Part shown: in pieces, positions 1-9,009 of the stretch
Numbering within the stretch: position 1 is the stretch's first letter
How the letters are laid out: the number at the start of each line of letters is the position of its first letter
Made by a program: the position numbers and the translations under genes
Assembly (NCBI GenBank): GCA_910575005.1
Contig: CAJTCL010000010.1
Span: 62,001-126,000, forward strand
From: Lachnospiraceae bacterium
GTDB taxonomy: Bacteria > Bacillota > Clostridia > Lachnospirales > Lachnospiraceae
Reading direction: 5' to 3'
Length of the DNA: 64,000 nucleotides
Notes under the pieces: generated by a model
What the model saw: the letters and a program-made list of their open reading frames with translations, nothing else
Database searches by the model: none
What the model was told of the DNA's origin: nothing

Positions 1-220
1 GGATCTTGTTTTATTCTTAGAACCATCTGTTGCATTTGTGCAGGATGGTACCAGAAATGAGACCATTGCAAATGACAGAGAAAAATATAGTAGACAAATT
101 AAGGATTTATTAGAGAAATATCGTGTCAATTATTGTAGTATTGATGGAGATTATTTGGATAGGTTTGTGAAAGCAAAGGAATTAATTGGAAAACATCTGA
201 AAATTGATACAAAATGGTAA
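1..220 (+). CDS. AAA family P-loop ATPase/kinase, C-terminal end (partial)
   Basis: The reading frame is already open at base 2 and ends at TAA 218-220, so only the last 72 residues are present; the Walker A half lies outside the window. The visible part starts DLVLFLEPSVAFVQDGTR, which resembles the DxYLLLEPDxPWVQDGTR segment of NadR-like AAA_28 proteins. It continues with a helix and the CSIDGDYLDRF..A segment that closes this fold. Family members are small nucleoside or NMN kinases or uncharacterised ATPases. The substrate cannot be told from this fragment. A GTG at 38 is in frame but is internal. Confidence 0.6.
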   Translation, partial: DLVLFLEPSVAFVQDGTRNETIANDREKYSRQIKDLLEKYRVNYCSIDGDYLDRFVKAKELIGKHLKIDTKW

Positions 221-570
221 TAATTCGACAAAAATTGACATTACATCAGAAAATGATTGACTTAAGTTATAAAAAATAGTAAAATTTTAATTAGGATGTT
301 GCAGAAAAGCACAAATATACATCAATGCAAGAGGAGAGTACATATACAGGGCTGAGTGATGAAAGAGGTTTCTTACAGTTTGTCTTCTAGTACATAATCG
401 GTTGTGACAGGCCTTTTCTGTTTAACCTATGCATATGTAATACTTCATATTTACTGGAAGGGCGGCTTTCCGAATATGACATCCTTCCGAGATTATTTTA
501 CAGCGAGAGCAGTGACAGTGTTCTTATATTGTCAGATAAGATCGGAGCTAAATAATAAAGGATGGAGAGA
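221..570. other. Intergenic stretch with one short coding-like fragment
   Basis: No complete gene is visible between the ATPase end and the chemoreceptor. One frame at 295-390 (plus strand, after a TAG at 292-294) reads DVAEKHKYTSMQ.. for 31 codons to TAG with a gene-like composition but no start codon or ribosome binding site. It may be a gene remnant. The rest should hold the chemoreceptor promoter, but no convincing -35/-10 pair was found. No cyclic-di-GMP riboswitch core was recognised. Confidence 0.3.
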
Positions 571-2289
571 ATGAATGGTATGTTAAAAAGATTGAACAAC
601 ATGCAGATTAAGGAACGATTGACAAAGGCCTTTTTAGTGGTCGCAGGTATGTTGACTCTGGTGTCAGTGATAGGACTGGTTACGCTGATTATTGTGTCTA
701 ATACCTATTCTAAAGCATTGGTAGACTATGGGTTTGCCCAGGGAGATGTGGGCAAGGCAATGGCTGTTTTTGCAGATACTAGATCTGCACTGCGTGGTGC
801 TATTGGCTATGAGAGACAGGAAGATATCGATAAAATGGTAAACGAACATGCTAACAGCAAAGAAGAATTTTTACAGGCATTTGCTAGTATGGAACGTACT
901 ATGGTGACAGCTGCAAATAAAAAATTGTATCAAGAAATAGGACAAGAGTTAGAAAGTTACTGGAAACTGGAACAGCAGATTATGGAACTCGGCGCTACAG
1001 AGGAACAGGAAAAATGTGCTGAGGCACAGAAGATTGCAATTGAAGAACTAATGCCCATGTATGAACATATCTACAGTGATTTGACAGAGATTATGGATTT
1101 AAAGGTTTCATTTGGTAATCAACGTTCTCAGCAGCTTACAATTCTTTGTACGGTGCTTTCTTTTGCGATTGGTGCGGTTATTATTCTAGCAATTTTCGTT
1201 GCCATGCGGATTGGGACAGCAATTGCTAATAGTATTTCCGTTCCATTACAGGAGATCAAAGATCGTTTGGTTGTTTTTGCAAAGGGAGATCTCTCCTCAT
1301 CCTTCCCAGAGGTACATACTAAGGATGAGCTTGCAGATATGGTAGATGCTGCAAAAGATATGGCAGAGGTATTGAATTTTGTGATTGCTGATGAGGGAAA
1401 GATACTTGGAGCAATGGCAGAGGCCGATTATTCTGTTACATCTGAGGATCCAGATCGATATAGCGGAGATTTTGAAAAAATATTATTGGCGTTGCGGGCT
1501 TTGAAGAAACAGATGGTTGCCACTATAGAATCCATAGAGGAAGCTTCTTCACAGGTTTCTGCTGGTTCTACTAATTTAGCCGATGCATCTCAAAGCCTGG
1601 CTGAAGGAGCAACAGATCAGGCTGGCGCTGTTCAACAGATGCAGGCAACCATTATGACAATCACAGAGAATATTGAATTAGCGGCAGAACAAGCACAGAG
1701 TTCTTATAAAGAAGCACAGAAATATGCAGATGAGGCACAACACAGCCGTGCCGAAATGGAATTGATGGTATCAGCGATGACTCGTATCAATGAGACCTCC
1801 CAGAAAATTGAAGATATTATCTCTGAGATTGAGGATATTGCTTCTCAGACCAATCTTCTTTCTCTGAATGCTTCCATTGAAGCTGCGAGAGCAGGAGAGG
1901 CAGGACGTGGATTTGCAGTTGTGGCAGATCAGATTCGCCAGCTTGCAGAGCAGAGTTCTAAGGCGGCAGTAGAGACAAGAGAATTGATTGAAGGTGCACT
2001 CCAGGAAGTTTCTGAAGGTAATAAAGCGGCAGACAGGGCAGCTTCTTCTCTCAAGGAAGTGGTGGAAGGAATTGGCGTCATTGCTGCCTCTTCCAAGGTA
2101 GTAAGCACCACTGCTACAGATCAGGCAGTGGCTATGAAACAGGCAGAGGAAGGCGTAAATCAGATTTCTGAAGTTGTTCAGTCCAATTCTGCGACCGCAG
2201 AGGAATCTTCCGCAACCAGCGAGGAATTATCTGCGCAGGCAATTTGTCTGGATGAATTGATTGGTAAATTTATTTTGCCTAACAAATAA
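571..2289 (+). CDS. Methyl-accepting chemotaxis protein
   Basis: A transmembrane chemoreceptor that passes ligand signals to CheA/CheW. Order of parts in 572 residues: a short basic N-terminus, TM1 at about 20-45, an extracytoplasmic helical sensor to about 190, TM2 about 190-215, a HAMP region, then a long cytoplasmic coiled coil. The highly conserved hairpin tip ([20 protein letters not shown], then [18 protein letters not shown]) lies near residues 420-465. There is no C-terminal CheR/CheB-tethering pentapeptide. ATG 571 is preferred because AAAGGATGGAG precedes it; the in-frame ATG at 562 sits inside that binding site. It stands alone with its own terminator, and the ligand is unknown. 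Confidence 0.93.
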   Translation: MNGMLKRLNNMQIKERLTKAFLVVAGMLTLVSVIGLVTLIIVSNTYSKALVDYGFAQGDVGKAMAVFADTRSALRGAIGYERQEDIDKMVNEHANSKEEFLQAFASMERTMVTAANKKLYQEIGQELESYWKLEQQIMELGATEEQEKCAEAQKIAIEELMPMYEHIYSDLTEIMDLKVSFGNQRSQQLTILCTVLSFAIGAVIILAIFVAMRIGTAIANSISVPLQEIKDRLVVFAKGDLSSSFPEVHTKDELADMVDAAKDMAEVLNFVIADEGKILGAMAEADYSVTSEDPDRYSGDFEKILLALRALKKQMVATIESIEEASSQVSAGSTNLADASQSLAEGATDQAGAVQQMQATIMTITENIELAAEQAQSSYKEAQKYADEAQHSRAEMELMVSAMTRINETSQKIEDIISEIEDIASQTNLLSLNASIEAARAGEAGRGFAVVADQIRQLAEQSSKAAVETRELIEGALQEVSEGNKAADRAASSLKEVVEGIGVIAASSKVVSTTATDQAVAMKQAEEGVNQISEVVQSNSATAEESSATSEELSAQAICLDELIGKFILPNK

Positions 2290-2311
2290 ACAAAGGCAGC
2301 GCATTGTAAGG

Positions 2312-2345
2312 ACTCCTATGGAAGTTATTCTCCATAGGAGTTTTC
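2312..2345 (+). terminator. Rho-independent terminator after the chemoreceptor
   Basis: An 11-bp perfect stem (2312-2322 with 2331-2341, ACTCCTATGGA/TCCATAGGAGT) with an 8-nt loop is followed by TTTTC. It begins 22 bases after the chemoreceptor stop codon. Confidence 0.85.
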
Positions 2346-2398
2346 ACATGTTATAGATATTTTACAAGCATAGCTCTGCTATAAATAGGAAAACGATT

Positions 2399-3445
2399 AT
2401 GAAATATTATTTAGCTCCTCTAGAGGGCATCACCACCTATATTTATCGAAATGCTTATCATAGTATATTTTATCCAATGGACAAATATTTTTCTCCGTTT
2501 CTTGTACCGCGGATGAAAAAGAGTTTTAATAGTCGGGAAATCAATGATATTTTACCAGAACATAATCAGGGAGTTACTGTTGTTCCTCAGCTTTTGACAA
2601 ACTGTGCTGAGGATTTTATTAAGGGAGTAGAACGACTACAAGAATATGGTTATCAGGAATTTAATCTTAATCTTGGATGTCCCTCTGCGACTGTTGTTTC
2701 AAGACGTAAAGGGGCTGGTTTTTTGGGATATCCATTGGAATTGGAACGATTTTTAGATCAGATATTTTCTAAACTCTCGCTTAAAATTTCAATTAAAACT
2801 AGAATTGGTATGGAAGATCCACAGGAATTTGAGCAGCTTTTGAAGATTTATAATCAATTTCCATTAGAAGAATTGATTATTCATCCTAGATTACGACAGG
2901 ATTTTTATAAAAATAAACCCAATCTTCTGGTATTTCAACAAGCTTTGACAAACAGTGTGAATCCAATCTGTTATAATGGAGATGTTTTTACTTGTGGAGA
3001 TTTTGAAATATTAAATAGACAAGTATCAGGAATTTTGACTGTGATGCTGGGACGTGGGATTTTGATGCAGCCTTGGTTATGTGAAGAATTAGTTGATCTG
3101 AAACAAGAAACGCCTCATACAGTTTCATCTAGGAGGAAGGAAGTGTCTGTTTCACCTGATTTGGATCAGGATAAAAAGCAACGCTTGCGCCAGTTCCATG
3201 ATCTGTTGTACATTGGATATCAAGAAATTATGTCAGGAGATAAAAACGTACTTTATAAGATGAAAGAGCTCTGGACTTATATGATACAATCTTTTTTGGA
3301 ACCGGAATCTTATGCGAAAAAAATTCGCAAAGCAGAGACATTGCGCAGCTATGAAATAGCAGTAAATGCCTTGTTCCAAGAACAGGACATCACTACAATC
3401 CCCAGCTCTATGTTCCATGCTGCAGAATATACCAAAGAAAAATAG
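2399..3445 (+). CDS. tRNA dihydrouridine synthase family protein
   Basis: FMN-dependent enzyme that reduces uridine to dihydrouridine in tRNA D-loops. The N-terminal strand MKYYLAPLEGIT matches the start of the Dus TIM barrel. The NLNLGCPS motif near residue 95 carries the usual flavin/tRNA contacts, and the catalytic cysteine of the family is the one in GCPS. The IKTRIGMEDP and LIIHPRLRQDFYK segments correspond to the Dus K-x-R-x-G and H-x-R motifs. The length of 348 fits the family. It is a divergent Dus typical of Clostridia, not clearly DusB. It is followed 12 bases later by the nucleoside phosphorylase and may be cotranscribed. Confidence 0.85.
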   Translation: MKYYLAPLEGITTYIYRNAYHSIFYPMDKYFSPFLVPRMKKSFNSREINDILPEHNQGVTVVPQLLTNCAEDFIKGVERLQEYGYQEFNLNLGCPSATVVSRRKGAGFLGYPLELERFLDQIFSKLSLKISIKTRIGMEDPQEFEQLLKIYNQFPLEELIIHPRLRQDFYKNKPNLLVFQQALTNSVNPICYNGDVFTCGDFEILNRQVSGILTVMLGRGILMQPWLCEELVDLKQETPHTVSSRRKEVSVSPDLDQDKKQRLRQFHDLLYIGYQEIMSGDKNVLYKMKELWTYMIQSFLEPESYAKKIRKAETLRSYEIAVNALFQEQDITTIPSSMFHAAEYTKEK

Positions 3446-3457
3446 GAGGCAAGACCT

Positions 3458-4762
3458 ATGAGAATGTATGATTTGATTTGTAAAAAGAAACGTGGCGGAC
3501 ATTTGACAAACGAAGAGATTCAATTTATAGTGAAAGAATATACCAGAGGAGATATTCCAGATTATCAGATGTCAGCCTTGATGATGGCAATTTGCTTTCA
3601 GGGGTTGGACGAGGAAGAAACTTTGAGCCTAACACTTGCTATGCGCGACAGTGGGGAAGTACTTGATTTATCAGAGATTGATGGGATTAAGATTGACAAA
3701 CACAGTACCGGAGGTGTGGGGGATAAAACTTCTCTAGTCCTGGCACCAATGGTGGCAGCGCTTGGAATTCCTGTGGCGAAAATGTCTGGAAGAGGCCTGG
3801 GACATACAGGCGGGACGATTGACAAATTAGAGTGTTTTCCAGGATTTTCCACTGCACTTTCCGAACAGCAATTTTATCAGAATGTAAATAAGATTAAGTT
3901 GGCCATTATGGGACAGACTGCGAATTTAGCACCTGCTGATAAGAAACTCTACGCGCTTCGGGATGTCACAGCAACCGTAGATCAGCTCTCTTTGATTGCC
4001 TCCAGTATTATGAGCAAAAAATTGGCGGCCAATGCGGATGCCATTGTACTGGATGTAAAAACCGGCAGCGGCGCATTTATGAAGACAGAAGAAGATGCTT
4101 TTGCACTTGCCAAAGAAATGGTGCAGATCGGTAAAAATGCTGGGAAACAAATAGTGGCAGTGATTACAGATATGGATCAACCATTAGGGAATGCTGTGGG
4201 AAATTCCTTGGAGGTAAAGGAGGCGATTCTCTCTTTAAATGGTCTAGGGCCAAAGGATTTTATGGAGGTAGTATATGCACTGGGTACAGAAATGGTAATG
4301 GCTTCTGGCCGTGCTCAGACAATGGAGGAAGCCAAACAAATGCTTACCCAGACGATCGAGGATAAAACAGCACTGGATAAATTTGCAGAGTTTGTAGAGG
4401 CACAAGGAGGAGACAAACGCTTTGTGTATCAGCCAGAATTGCTTCCTGTGGCCAAATTCCAGCTTCAAGTTCAAAATACCGAAGAGGGATATGTCTCACA
4501 TATTCAGGCAGAAGAGATCGGTCTGGCAAATCTTATGCTTGGCGGTGGACGTCTTACCAAGGAGAGCAGTATAGACCTCTCTGTGGGAATTTTATTACAT
4601 AAAAAATGTGGTGATTTGGTACATCCTGGGGAAACGCTTGCCACAATCTATGCCAATGATATGGAAAAAGCAAAGGATGCCTATGGCAAAATTGTATGTG
4701 CTTATCAGATACAGTCTATGCCTGTGGAGGAAAAACCGATGATAAAAGGAGTTGTGAGGTAA
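3458..4762 (+). CDS. pdp: Pyrimidine-nucleoside phosphorylase
   Basis: Cleaves uridine, thymidine or deoxyuridine with phosphate to give the free base and (deoxy)ribose-1-phosphate in nucleoside salvage. The opening MRMYDLICKKKRGG and the phosphate-binding signature KHSTGGVGDKTSL, then SGRGLGHTGGTIDKLE, are diagnostic of the DeoA/Pdp family. Length 434 is normal. The C-terminal beta domain is intact to ~430. ATG 3458 follows AGGAGGC. Pdp versus DeoA specificity cannot be settled from sequence alone, but Gram-positive members with this length are usually the broad-specificity Pdp. Confidence 0.92.
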   Translation: MRMYDLICKKKRGGHLTNEEIQFIVKEYTRGDIPDYQMSALMMAICFQGLDEEETLSLTLAMRDSGEVLDLSEIDGIKIDKHSTGGVGDKTSLVLAPMVAALGIPVAKMSGRGLGHTGGTIDKLECFPGFSTALSEQQFYQNVNKIKLAIMGQTANLAPADKKLYALRDVTATVDQLSLIASSIMSKKLAANADAIVLDVKTGSGAFMKTEEDAFALAKEMVQIGKNAGKQIVAVITDMDQPLGNAVGNSLEVKEAILSLNGLGPKDFMEVVYALGTEMVMASGRAQTMEEAKQMLTQTIEDKTALDKFAEFVEAQGGDKRFVYQPELLPVAKFQLQVQNTEEGYVSHIQAEEIGLANLMLGGGRLTKESSIDLSVGILLHKKCGDLVHPGETLATIYANDMEKAKDAYGKIVCAYQIQSMPVEEKPMIKGVVR

Positions 4763-4770
4763 TAAGTACA

Positions 4771-4791
4771 TGCACTGAAGCATATAGTGCA
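4771..4791 (+). promoter_or_regulatory. Small hairpin in the yqfC ribosome-binding region
   Basis: TGCACT and AGTGCA flank a 9-base loop directly before the yqfC start codon, in place of a purine-rich binding site. This is a visible inverted repeat; any control of translation is inference. Confidence 0.3.
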
Positions 4792-4793
4792 AT

Positions 4794-5084
4794 ATGGGAA
4801 AACTAAGAAAACCGAAACTTAATCAGGTAAAATCAAATATTGTGGAATCCCTGGAGCTGCCTCGGGATATTATGTATGGCGCAGTGATTATTACTGCAAT
4901 GGGGCGCAACCAGGTTCTGGTGGAAAATTATAAGGGCATTATAGAATATACCAGAGAAAAGATCCGCCTGCAGACCAAGAACTGTCAAGTTACAGTACAG
5001 GGAAAACAGCTTGTGGTAGAGTATTACACCAATGAAGAGATGAAAATCACCGGATTCATTCAGGGAATATCATATGATTCATAA
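4794..5084 (+). CDS. yqfC: Sporulation protein YqfC (YabP family)
   Basis: Small YabP/YqfC-family protein of 96 residues, expressed in the mother cell during sporulation in Bacillus and always next to yqfD. The core pattern of alternating hydrophobics (ITAMGRNQVLVENYKGIIEY) is typical. The start is odd: no Shine-Dalgarno sequence lies before ATG 4794. Instead a 6-bp hairpin (TGCACT 4771-4776 with AGTGCA 4786-4791) sits where the ribosome would bind. Translation may depend on coupling or on opening of this hairpin. The gene is 31 bases after pdp and 12 before yqfD. Confidence 0.85.
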   Translation: MGKLRKPKLNQVKSNIVESLELPRDIMYGAVIITAMGRNQVLVENYKGIIEYTREKIRLQTKNCQVTVQGKQLVVEYYTNEEMKITGFIQGISYDS

Positions 5085-5096
5085 GGGGTAGGCCAA

Positions 5097-6359
5097 GTGT
5101 TAATTGATAAAGTAAAGTATTTGCAGGGATATGTGCGTGTTAGATTATTTGGTTATGCACCAGAGCGTTTTTTAAATCTATGCAGCACTCATAATATTTT
5201 AATCTGGAATCTGGAATATCATGAGGAACAATACGAGTTCTGTATCAGTGTGCGTGGATTAAAACAGTTAAAGCCAATTTTGAAAAAAACACGGACAAAG
5301 TTTGTGATTCTAGAACGGACGGGACTTCCGTTTGTGATGCGCCGTTATCGTAAACGGAAATTGTTTTTTGCGGGGATCTTTTTGTGCTGCGGACTTTTGT
5401 ATACTATGTCTTTGTTTGTCTGGAAAATTGAAGTCAACGGCAACCTTCATGAGACAGATAGTAATATTGTAAAATTTCTCGAAGAAAAGCAAGTATATCA
5501 TGGGCTCTTGAAAAGCAAAATAAATTGTGAGAAAATTGAGGAAGATTTGCGTGCTGAGTATGAAGATATTATCTGGGCATCTGCAAAGCTTCAAGGTACA
5601 ATGTTGATTATTGATGTACAGGAAAATCTGGCAACGAACCAGCAGGCACAGTCAAAACAGGAACAAGATGGTACACCAAGTGATCTGGTTGCAGATAAGG
5701 AAGCGGTGATTTATAGTATTCTTACCCGTCAAGGAACGCCTAAGGTAGAAAAAGGTATGAAGGTAAAAAAGGGCGATCCCCTTGTGGAGGGCAAAAATCC
5801 GGTTTTAAATGATGCTGGGGAAATAGCAAATTATCAATATTGTGCGTCGGATGCAGACATTTTGGGGATTACCAAATATCCATATGAGGATATTTTTTCG
5901 CTGCGATATGAGGATAAGGTGTTTAGTGGCAAGGAGAGTATTACCTTTGGCATCCGACTGTTTCAAAGTCAGTTTAAGTTTCCTCATATTTCTCATAAAT
6001 TTGCGGCGTATGATACAATTACGGATGAGTATGATATAAAGCTTGGAGAAACTTTTTATTTACCATTAGTTTTCATTCGGGAGACACGCAAAGAATATCA
6101 AACTGTAAAGAAACAGTACAGTAAAGAGGAGGCAAAACAGATTGCAGAAGGAAAATTAAACCAATTTTGTAAAGAATTAACAGAAAAAGGGGTTCAAATT
6201 ATAGAAAATAATGTTATGATAGTAACGGACGAAAAAAATTGTATCGCTTCTGGCAGCCTCAAAGTAATTGAACCCATAGGCGTGCGGAAGGAGACAAATA
6301 TCACAGACATACGACAGGAAGGGCAGATAGAAGATGAGTCTGATGGAGACAACGATTGA
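5097..6359 (+). CDS. yqfD: Sporulation protein YqfD
   Basis: Membrane protein of the YqfD family, 420 residues, sporulation-associated in Bacillus. Residues 1-80 are a cytoplasmic domain (KYLQGYVRVRLFGYAPERFLN..). A single membrane segment is near 90-107 (FFAGIFLCCGLLYTMSLFVW), and a large extracytoplasmic part follows. It starts with GTG 5097 after AAGGGGTAGG. It overlaps the start of phoH by 26 bases, so the two are translationally linked. The yqfC-yqfD-phoH-HD-ybeY order matches Bacillus and suggests the organism makes endospores or did so recently. Confidence 0.88.
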   Translation: MLIDKVKYLQGYVRVRLFGYAPERFLNLCSTHNILIWNLEYHEEQYEFCISVRGLKQLKPILKKTRTKFVILERTGLPFVMRRYRKRKLFFAGIFLCCGLLYTMSLFVWKIEVNGNLHETDSNIVKFLEEKQVYHGLLKSKINCEKIEEDLRAEYEDIIWASAKLQGTMLIIDVQENLATNQQAQSKQEQDGTPSDLVADKEAVIYSILTRQGTPKVEKGMKVKKGDPLVEGKNPVLNDAGEIANYQYCASDADILGITKYPYEDIFSLRYEDKVFSGKESITFGIRLFQSQFKFPHISHKFAAYDTITDEYDIKLGETFYLPLVFIRETRKEYQTVKKQYSKEEAKQIAEGKLNQFCKELTEKGVQIIENNVMIVTDEKNCIASGSLKVIEPIGVRKETNITDIRQEGQIEDESDGDND

Positions 6360-7344
6360 CATACCTGCAGAACACATGGCAAATGTGTTTGGGCAGTTTG
6401 ATGCATATTTGAAAAAGGTGGAGCGCACATTTGGTGTCACTGTGGCGCTCCGTGAGAATAAACTAAAATTATTGGGAAAGGATGGGGATGTCAAGAAAGC
6501 TTCCAGGGTCTTTGTGCAGCTTTTTGAATTATCCAAACGTGGCAATCAGATTACAGAACAAAATGTAGATTATGCAATTTCTCTTACTTTTGAAGAAAAG
6601 GAGTCAGCAATTGTAGAGATTGACAAAGAGTTGATTTGCCACACCATCAATGGGAAACCGGTCAAGCCAAAGACATTAGGACAGAAAAAATATGTTGACG
6701 AGATTCGGGATAAGATGATTGTATTCGGGATTGGGCCGGCAGGTACAGGAAAAACTTATCTGGCAATGGCGATGGCGATTACAGCATTTAAAATGGAACA
6801 GATTAACCGTATTATCCTCACCAGGCCAGCGATTGAGGCTGGGGAGAAGCTGGGATTTTTGCCGGGAGATCTGCAGAGTAAGATAGACCCGTATTTGAGA
6901 CCGCTGTATGATGCATTATACCAGATTATGGGTGCCGACAGTTTTCAGAAAAACATGGAAAAGGGATTGATTGAGGTGGCTCCCCTTGCCTATATGCGTG
7001 GCCGGACTTTGGACAACGCATTTATCATTTTAGATGAGGCACAAAATACCACTCCTGCGCAGATGAAAATGTTTTTGACACGTATCGGTTTTGGTTCTAA
7101 GGTGGTGGTGACAGGAGACGCCACTCAGAAGGATCTGGCGCCAGGAACTACTTCTGGATTGGATGTAGCGCTTAGAGTACTCAAGAACGTGGAGGATATT
7201 GGAATTTGTCATCTGACAAGCAGTGATGTGGTTCGTCATCCTCTGGTACAAAAAATAGTAAAGGCTTACGAAGAATATGAAAGACAAGATAAAAAAGGGA
7301 ACAGAGAGAAGAATCGGGGGAGAAGTAAAAACTGGAAAGCATAA
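6334..7344 (+). CDS. phoH: PhoH family ATPase
   Basis: Cytoplasmic ATPase with an RNA-linked role inferred from its constant pairing with ybeY. An N-terminal KH-like region (residues 1-105) precedes the ATPase core with Walker A GPAGTGKTYLA near 134-144. The Walker B-like IILDEAQN follows near 230 and GDATQKDL near 256. Length 336 fits the PhoH/PhoL family. The lysine-rich tail overlaps the next gene by 68 bases. Phosphate control, suggested by the name, is not supported by anything seen here. Confidence 0.92.
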   Translation: MSLMETTIDIPAEHMANVFGQFDAYLKKVERTFGVTVALRENKLKLLGKDGDVKKASRVFVQLFELSKRGNQITEQNVDYAISLTFEEKESAIVEIDKELICHTINGKPVKPKTLGQKKYVDEIRDKMIVFGIGPAGTGKTYLAMAMAITAFKMEQINRIILTRPAIEAGEKLGFLPGDLQSKIDPYLRPLYDALYQIMGADSFQKNMEKGLIEVAPLAYMRGRTLDNAFIILDEAQNTTPAQMKMFLTRIGFGSKVVVTGDATQKDLAPGTTSGLDVALRVLKNVEDIGICHLTSSDVVRHPLVQKIVKAYEEYERQDKKGNREKNRGRSKNWKA

Positions 7345-8494
7345 GAAATTGCTTGCTTTGATGGCAGTGTGTACTATATTGGAGAGTGGTTTCGTTGGAT
7401 GGATTAGTGGACAAACTGCTGATTGTCTGGCAATTTTAATATTTGTAGGAATTATTTTTTCAGTGCTTTTTCTTGCAGGAATCGAGCTGTGGCGCAAACA
7501 ACAAAGCTGGTTTTATGGAAGAATTGGCAATTATAGGCGTTTCGCATTTTGTTATATAATATCATGTGTGGCGGCAGTTATTTTTATATATCTTCCAGAG
7601 TTTGCACGTCCTATTCTACTCTTAAGTATGGGGATGAGTATGGCGTCCACACAGTTTGTGGGAATGATTGTGAGTATTTTTCATGGAATTTTGTATATTT
7701 TATGTGGACAAGAGAATGTCTATGTGCTGATCTGTTACCTGATGCTTAATTTGTGCGGGTGTTTTGCAGTGTCATTTTTAAAAAAAAAGAATTCATATTA
7801 CTGGGGCCTTTGTTTTTTATTTCAGTATATTTTTGGCTGTATTATGATATTTTCTTATCTGTGCTCTGGTCAACTAGACAAGAATGTGTTACTCTATGGA
7901 GTATGCAATGGAATTATATCCACCGCAGGAGCTGTTTTTCTGTATCAAAAGGTATTCCCAAGAATGTACAGCTCTAAAAAACAGGAATTGAAAAAAGTGT
8001 TATCTGATAATTTTAGTTTGGTACAGGCAATGCAGAATTTTTCTAAAGTAGATTATGACCATGCCAGAAGAGTATCTGAGCTTGCTAAGAATTGTGCACA
8101 GTTGATTGAGGCAGATCCTTATGTTGCAGCGGCAGGCGGATTATATTATCGCCTAGGCAGAATGCAGGGGGAGCCTTATGTGGAAAATGGTGTTGCTCTG
8201 GCAAGGAGTAATTATCTTCCCAAAGAGGTTGTGGAGATATTAAAAGAATACAATGGAGAAAAATGCAGACCGACAACTTTGGAATCTGCGGTGGTGCATA
8301 TTGTTGACAGTGTGGTGACTAAATTTGATGTGTTGGACAAGGAGACACTTTCCAGCTCCTGGAATCAGGATATTCTTGTATATCAGACTATGAATGAAAA
8401 TTCTGCGGCAGGACTTTATGATAAAGCGGGATTTAGCATGAATATGTTTCTGAAAATCAGGGATTATCTAATAAAGGAGGCGAAAACATTTTGA
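7277..8494 (+). CDS. Membrane protein with a degenerate HD domain (PgpH/YqfF-like remnant or paralogue)
   Basis: This gene occupies the position of yqfF/pgpH, which encodes the seven-TM HD phosphodiesterase for cyclic-di-AMP. Here it is 405 residues, about half the usual length, and lacks the N-terminal extracellular 7TMR-HDED domain. Several membrane helices fill residues ~25-225. The cytoplasmic part aligns by eye with the PgpH HD domain, but the metal ligands are changed: the normal H-D of YHDIGK reads YRLGRM, and the EHHGT site reads EYNGE. Phosphodiesterase activity is therefore unlikely. It could be a pseudoenzyme sensor. ATG 7277 has only a weak binding site, so the start is uncertain. 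It ends overlapping ybeY by 4 bases. Confidence 0.7.
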   Translation: MKDKIKKGTERRIGGEVKTGKHKKLLALMAVCTILESGFVGWISGQTADCLAILIFVGIIFSVLFLAGIELWRKQQSWFYGRIGNYRRFAFCYIISCVAAVIFIYLPEFARPILLLSMGMSMASTQFVGMIVSIFHGILYILCGQENVYVLICYLMLNLCGCFAVSFLKKKNSYYWGLCFLFQYIFGCIMIFSYLCSGQLDKNVLLYGVCNGIISTAGAVFLYQKVFPRMYSSKKQELKKVLSDNFSLVQAMQNFSKVDYDHARRVSELAKNCAQLIEADPYVAAAGGLYYRLGRMQGEPYVENGVALARSNYLPKEVVEILKEYNGEKCRPTTLESAVVHIVDSVVTKFDVLDKETLSSSWNQDILVYQTMNENSAAGLYDKAGFSMNMFLKIRDYLIKEAKTF

Positions 8495-8985
8495 CGCTTA
8501 CAATAGAAGAGGAGACAGAGCTTTTCTTTGGCTTTGACCATAAAAAACTTGCTGAGGAAGTAATTAGAACTGCGTTAGAGATAGAACAATTCCCATATGA
8601 GGCGGAAATAAATCTTCTGTTGGTTTCTTTGGAGGAGATTCAAGGCATCAATCATAATCAGCGACAGATAGACTGTCCTACAGATGTATTGTCCTTCCCC
8701 ATGATTGCATATGATTGTCCTGGAAATTTTTTTGAAATTGAACAAGACCAGGATAATTTTAATCCAGACACAGGTGAGGCATTGCTGGGCGATATTGTAT
8801 TGTGTATAGATAAAGTGAGAGAGCAGGCAAAGCAATTCGGACACAGCGAAAAGCGGGAGTATGCCTTTCTGATTTTGCACAGTGTTCTACATTTGCTCGG
8901 ATATGACCATATGGAACCGAAAGAAGCAAAACAAATGGAAGATAAGCAGAATCACATTCTGGATCGCATGGGAATTGCAAGATAA
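8491..8985 (+). CDS. ybeY: Endoribonuclease YbeY
   Basis: Zinc-dependent single-strand RNase needed for 16S rRNA 3' maturation and ribosome quality control. The zinc motif HSVLHLLGYDH lies near residues 130-140, with three histidines in H-x3-H-x5-H spacing. The N-terminal PTDVLSFPM segment near 66 is also typical. Length 164 fits. It starts at TTG 8491, overlapping the upstream stop (TTGA), after AAAGGAGG; this overlap implies coupled translation. Confidence 0.94.
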   Translation: MTLTIEEETELFFGFDHKKLAEEVIRTALEIEQFPYEAEINLLLVSLEEIQGINHNQRQIDCPTDVLSFPMIAYDCPGNFFEIEQDQDNFNPDTGEALLGDIVLCIDKVREQAKQFGHSEKREYAFLILHSVLHLLGYDHMEPKEAKQMEDKQNHILDRMGIAR

Positions 8986-9009
8986 AAAATTAAATTTGGA
9001 GGAATTATC

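Noticed and set aside
221-561. Cyclic-di-GMP riboswitch before the chemoreceptor
   Set aside because: The conserved GEMM core and tetraloop-receptor pattern were not found.
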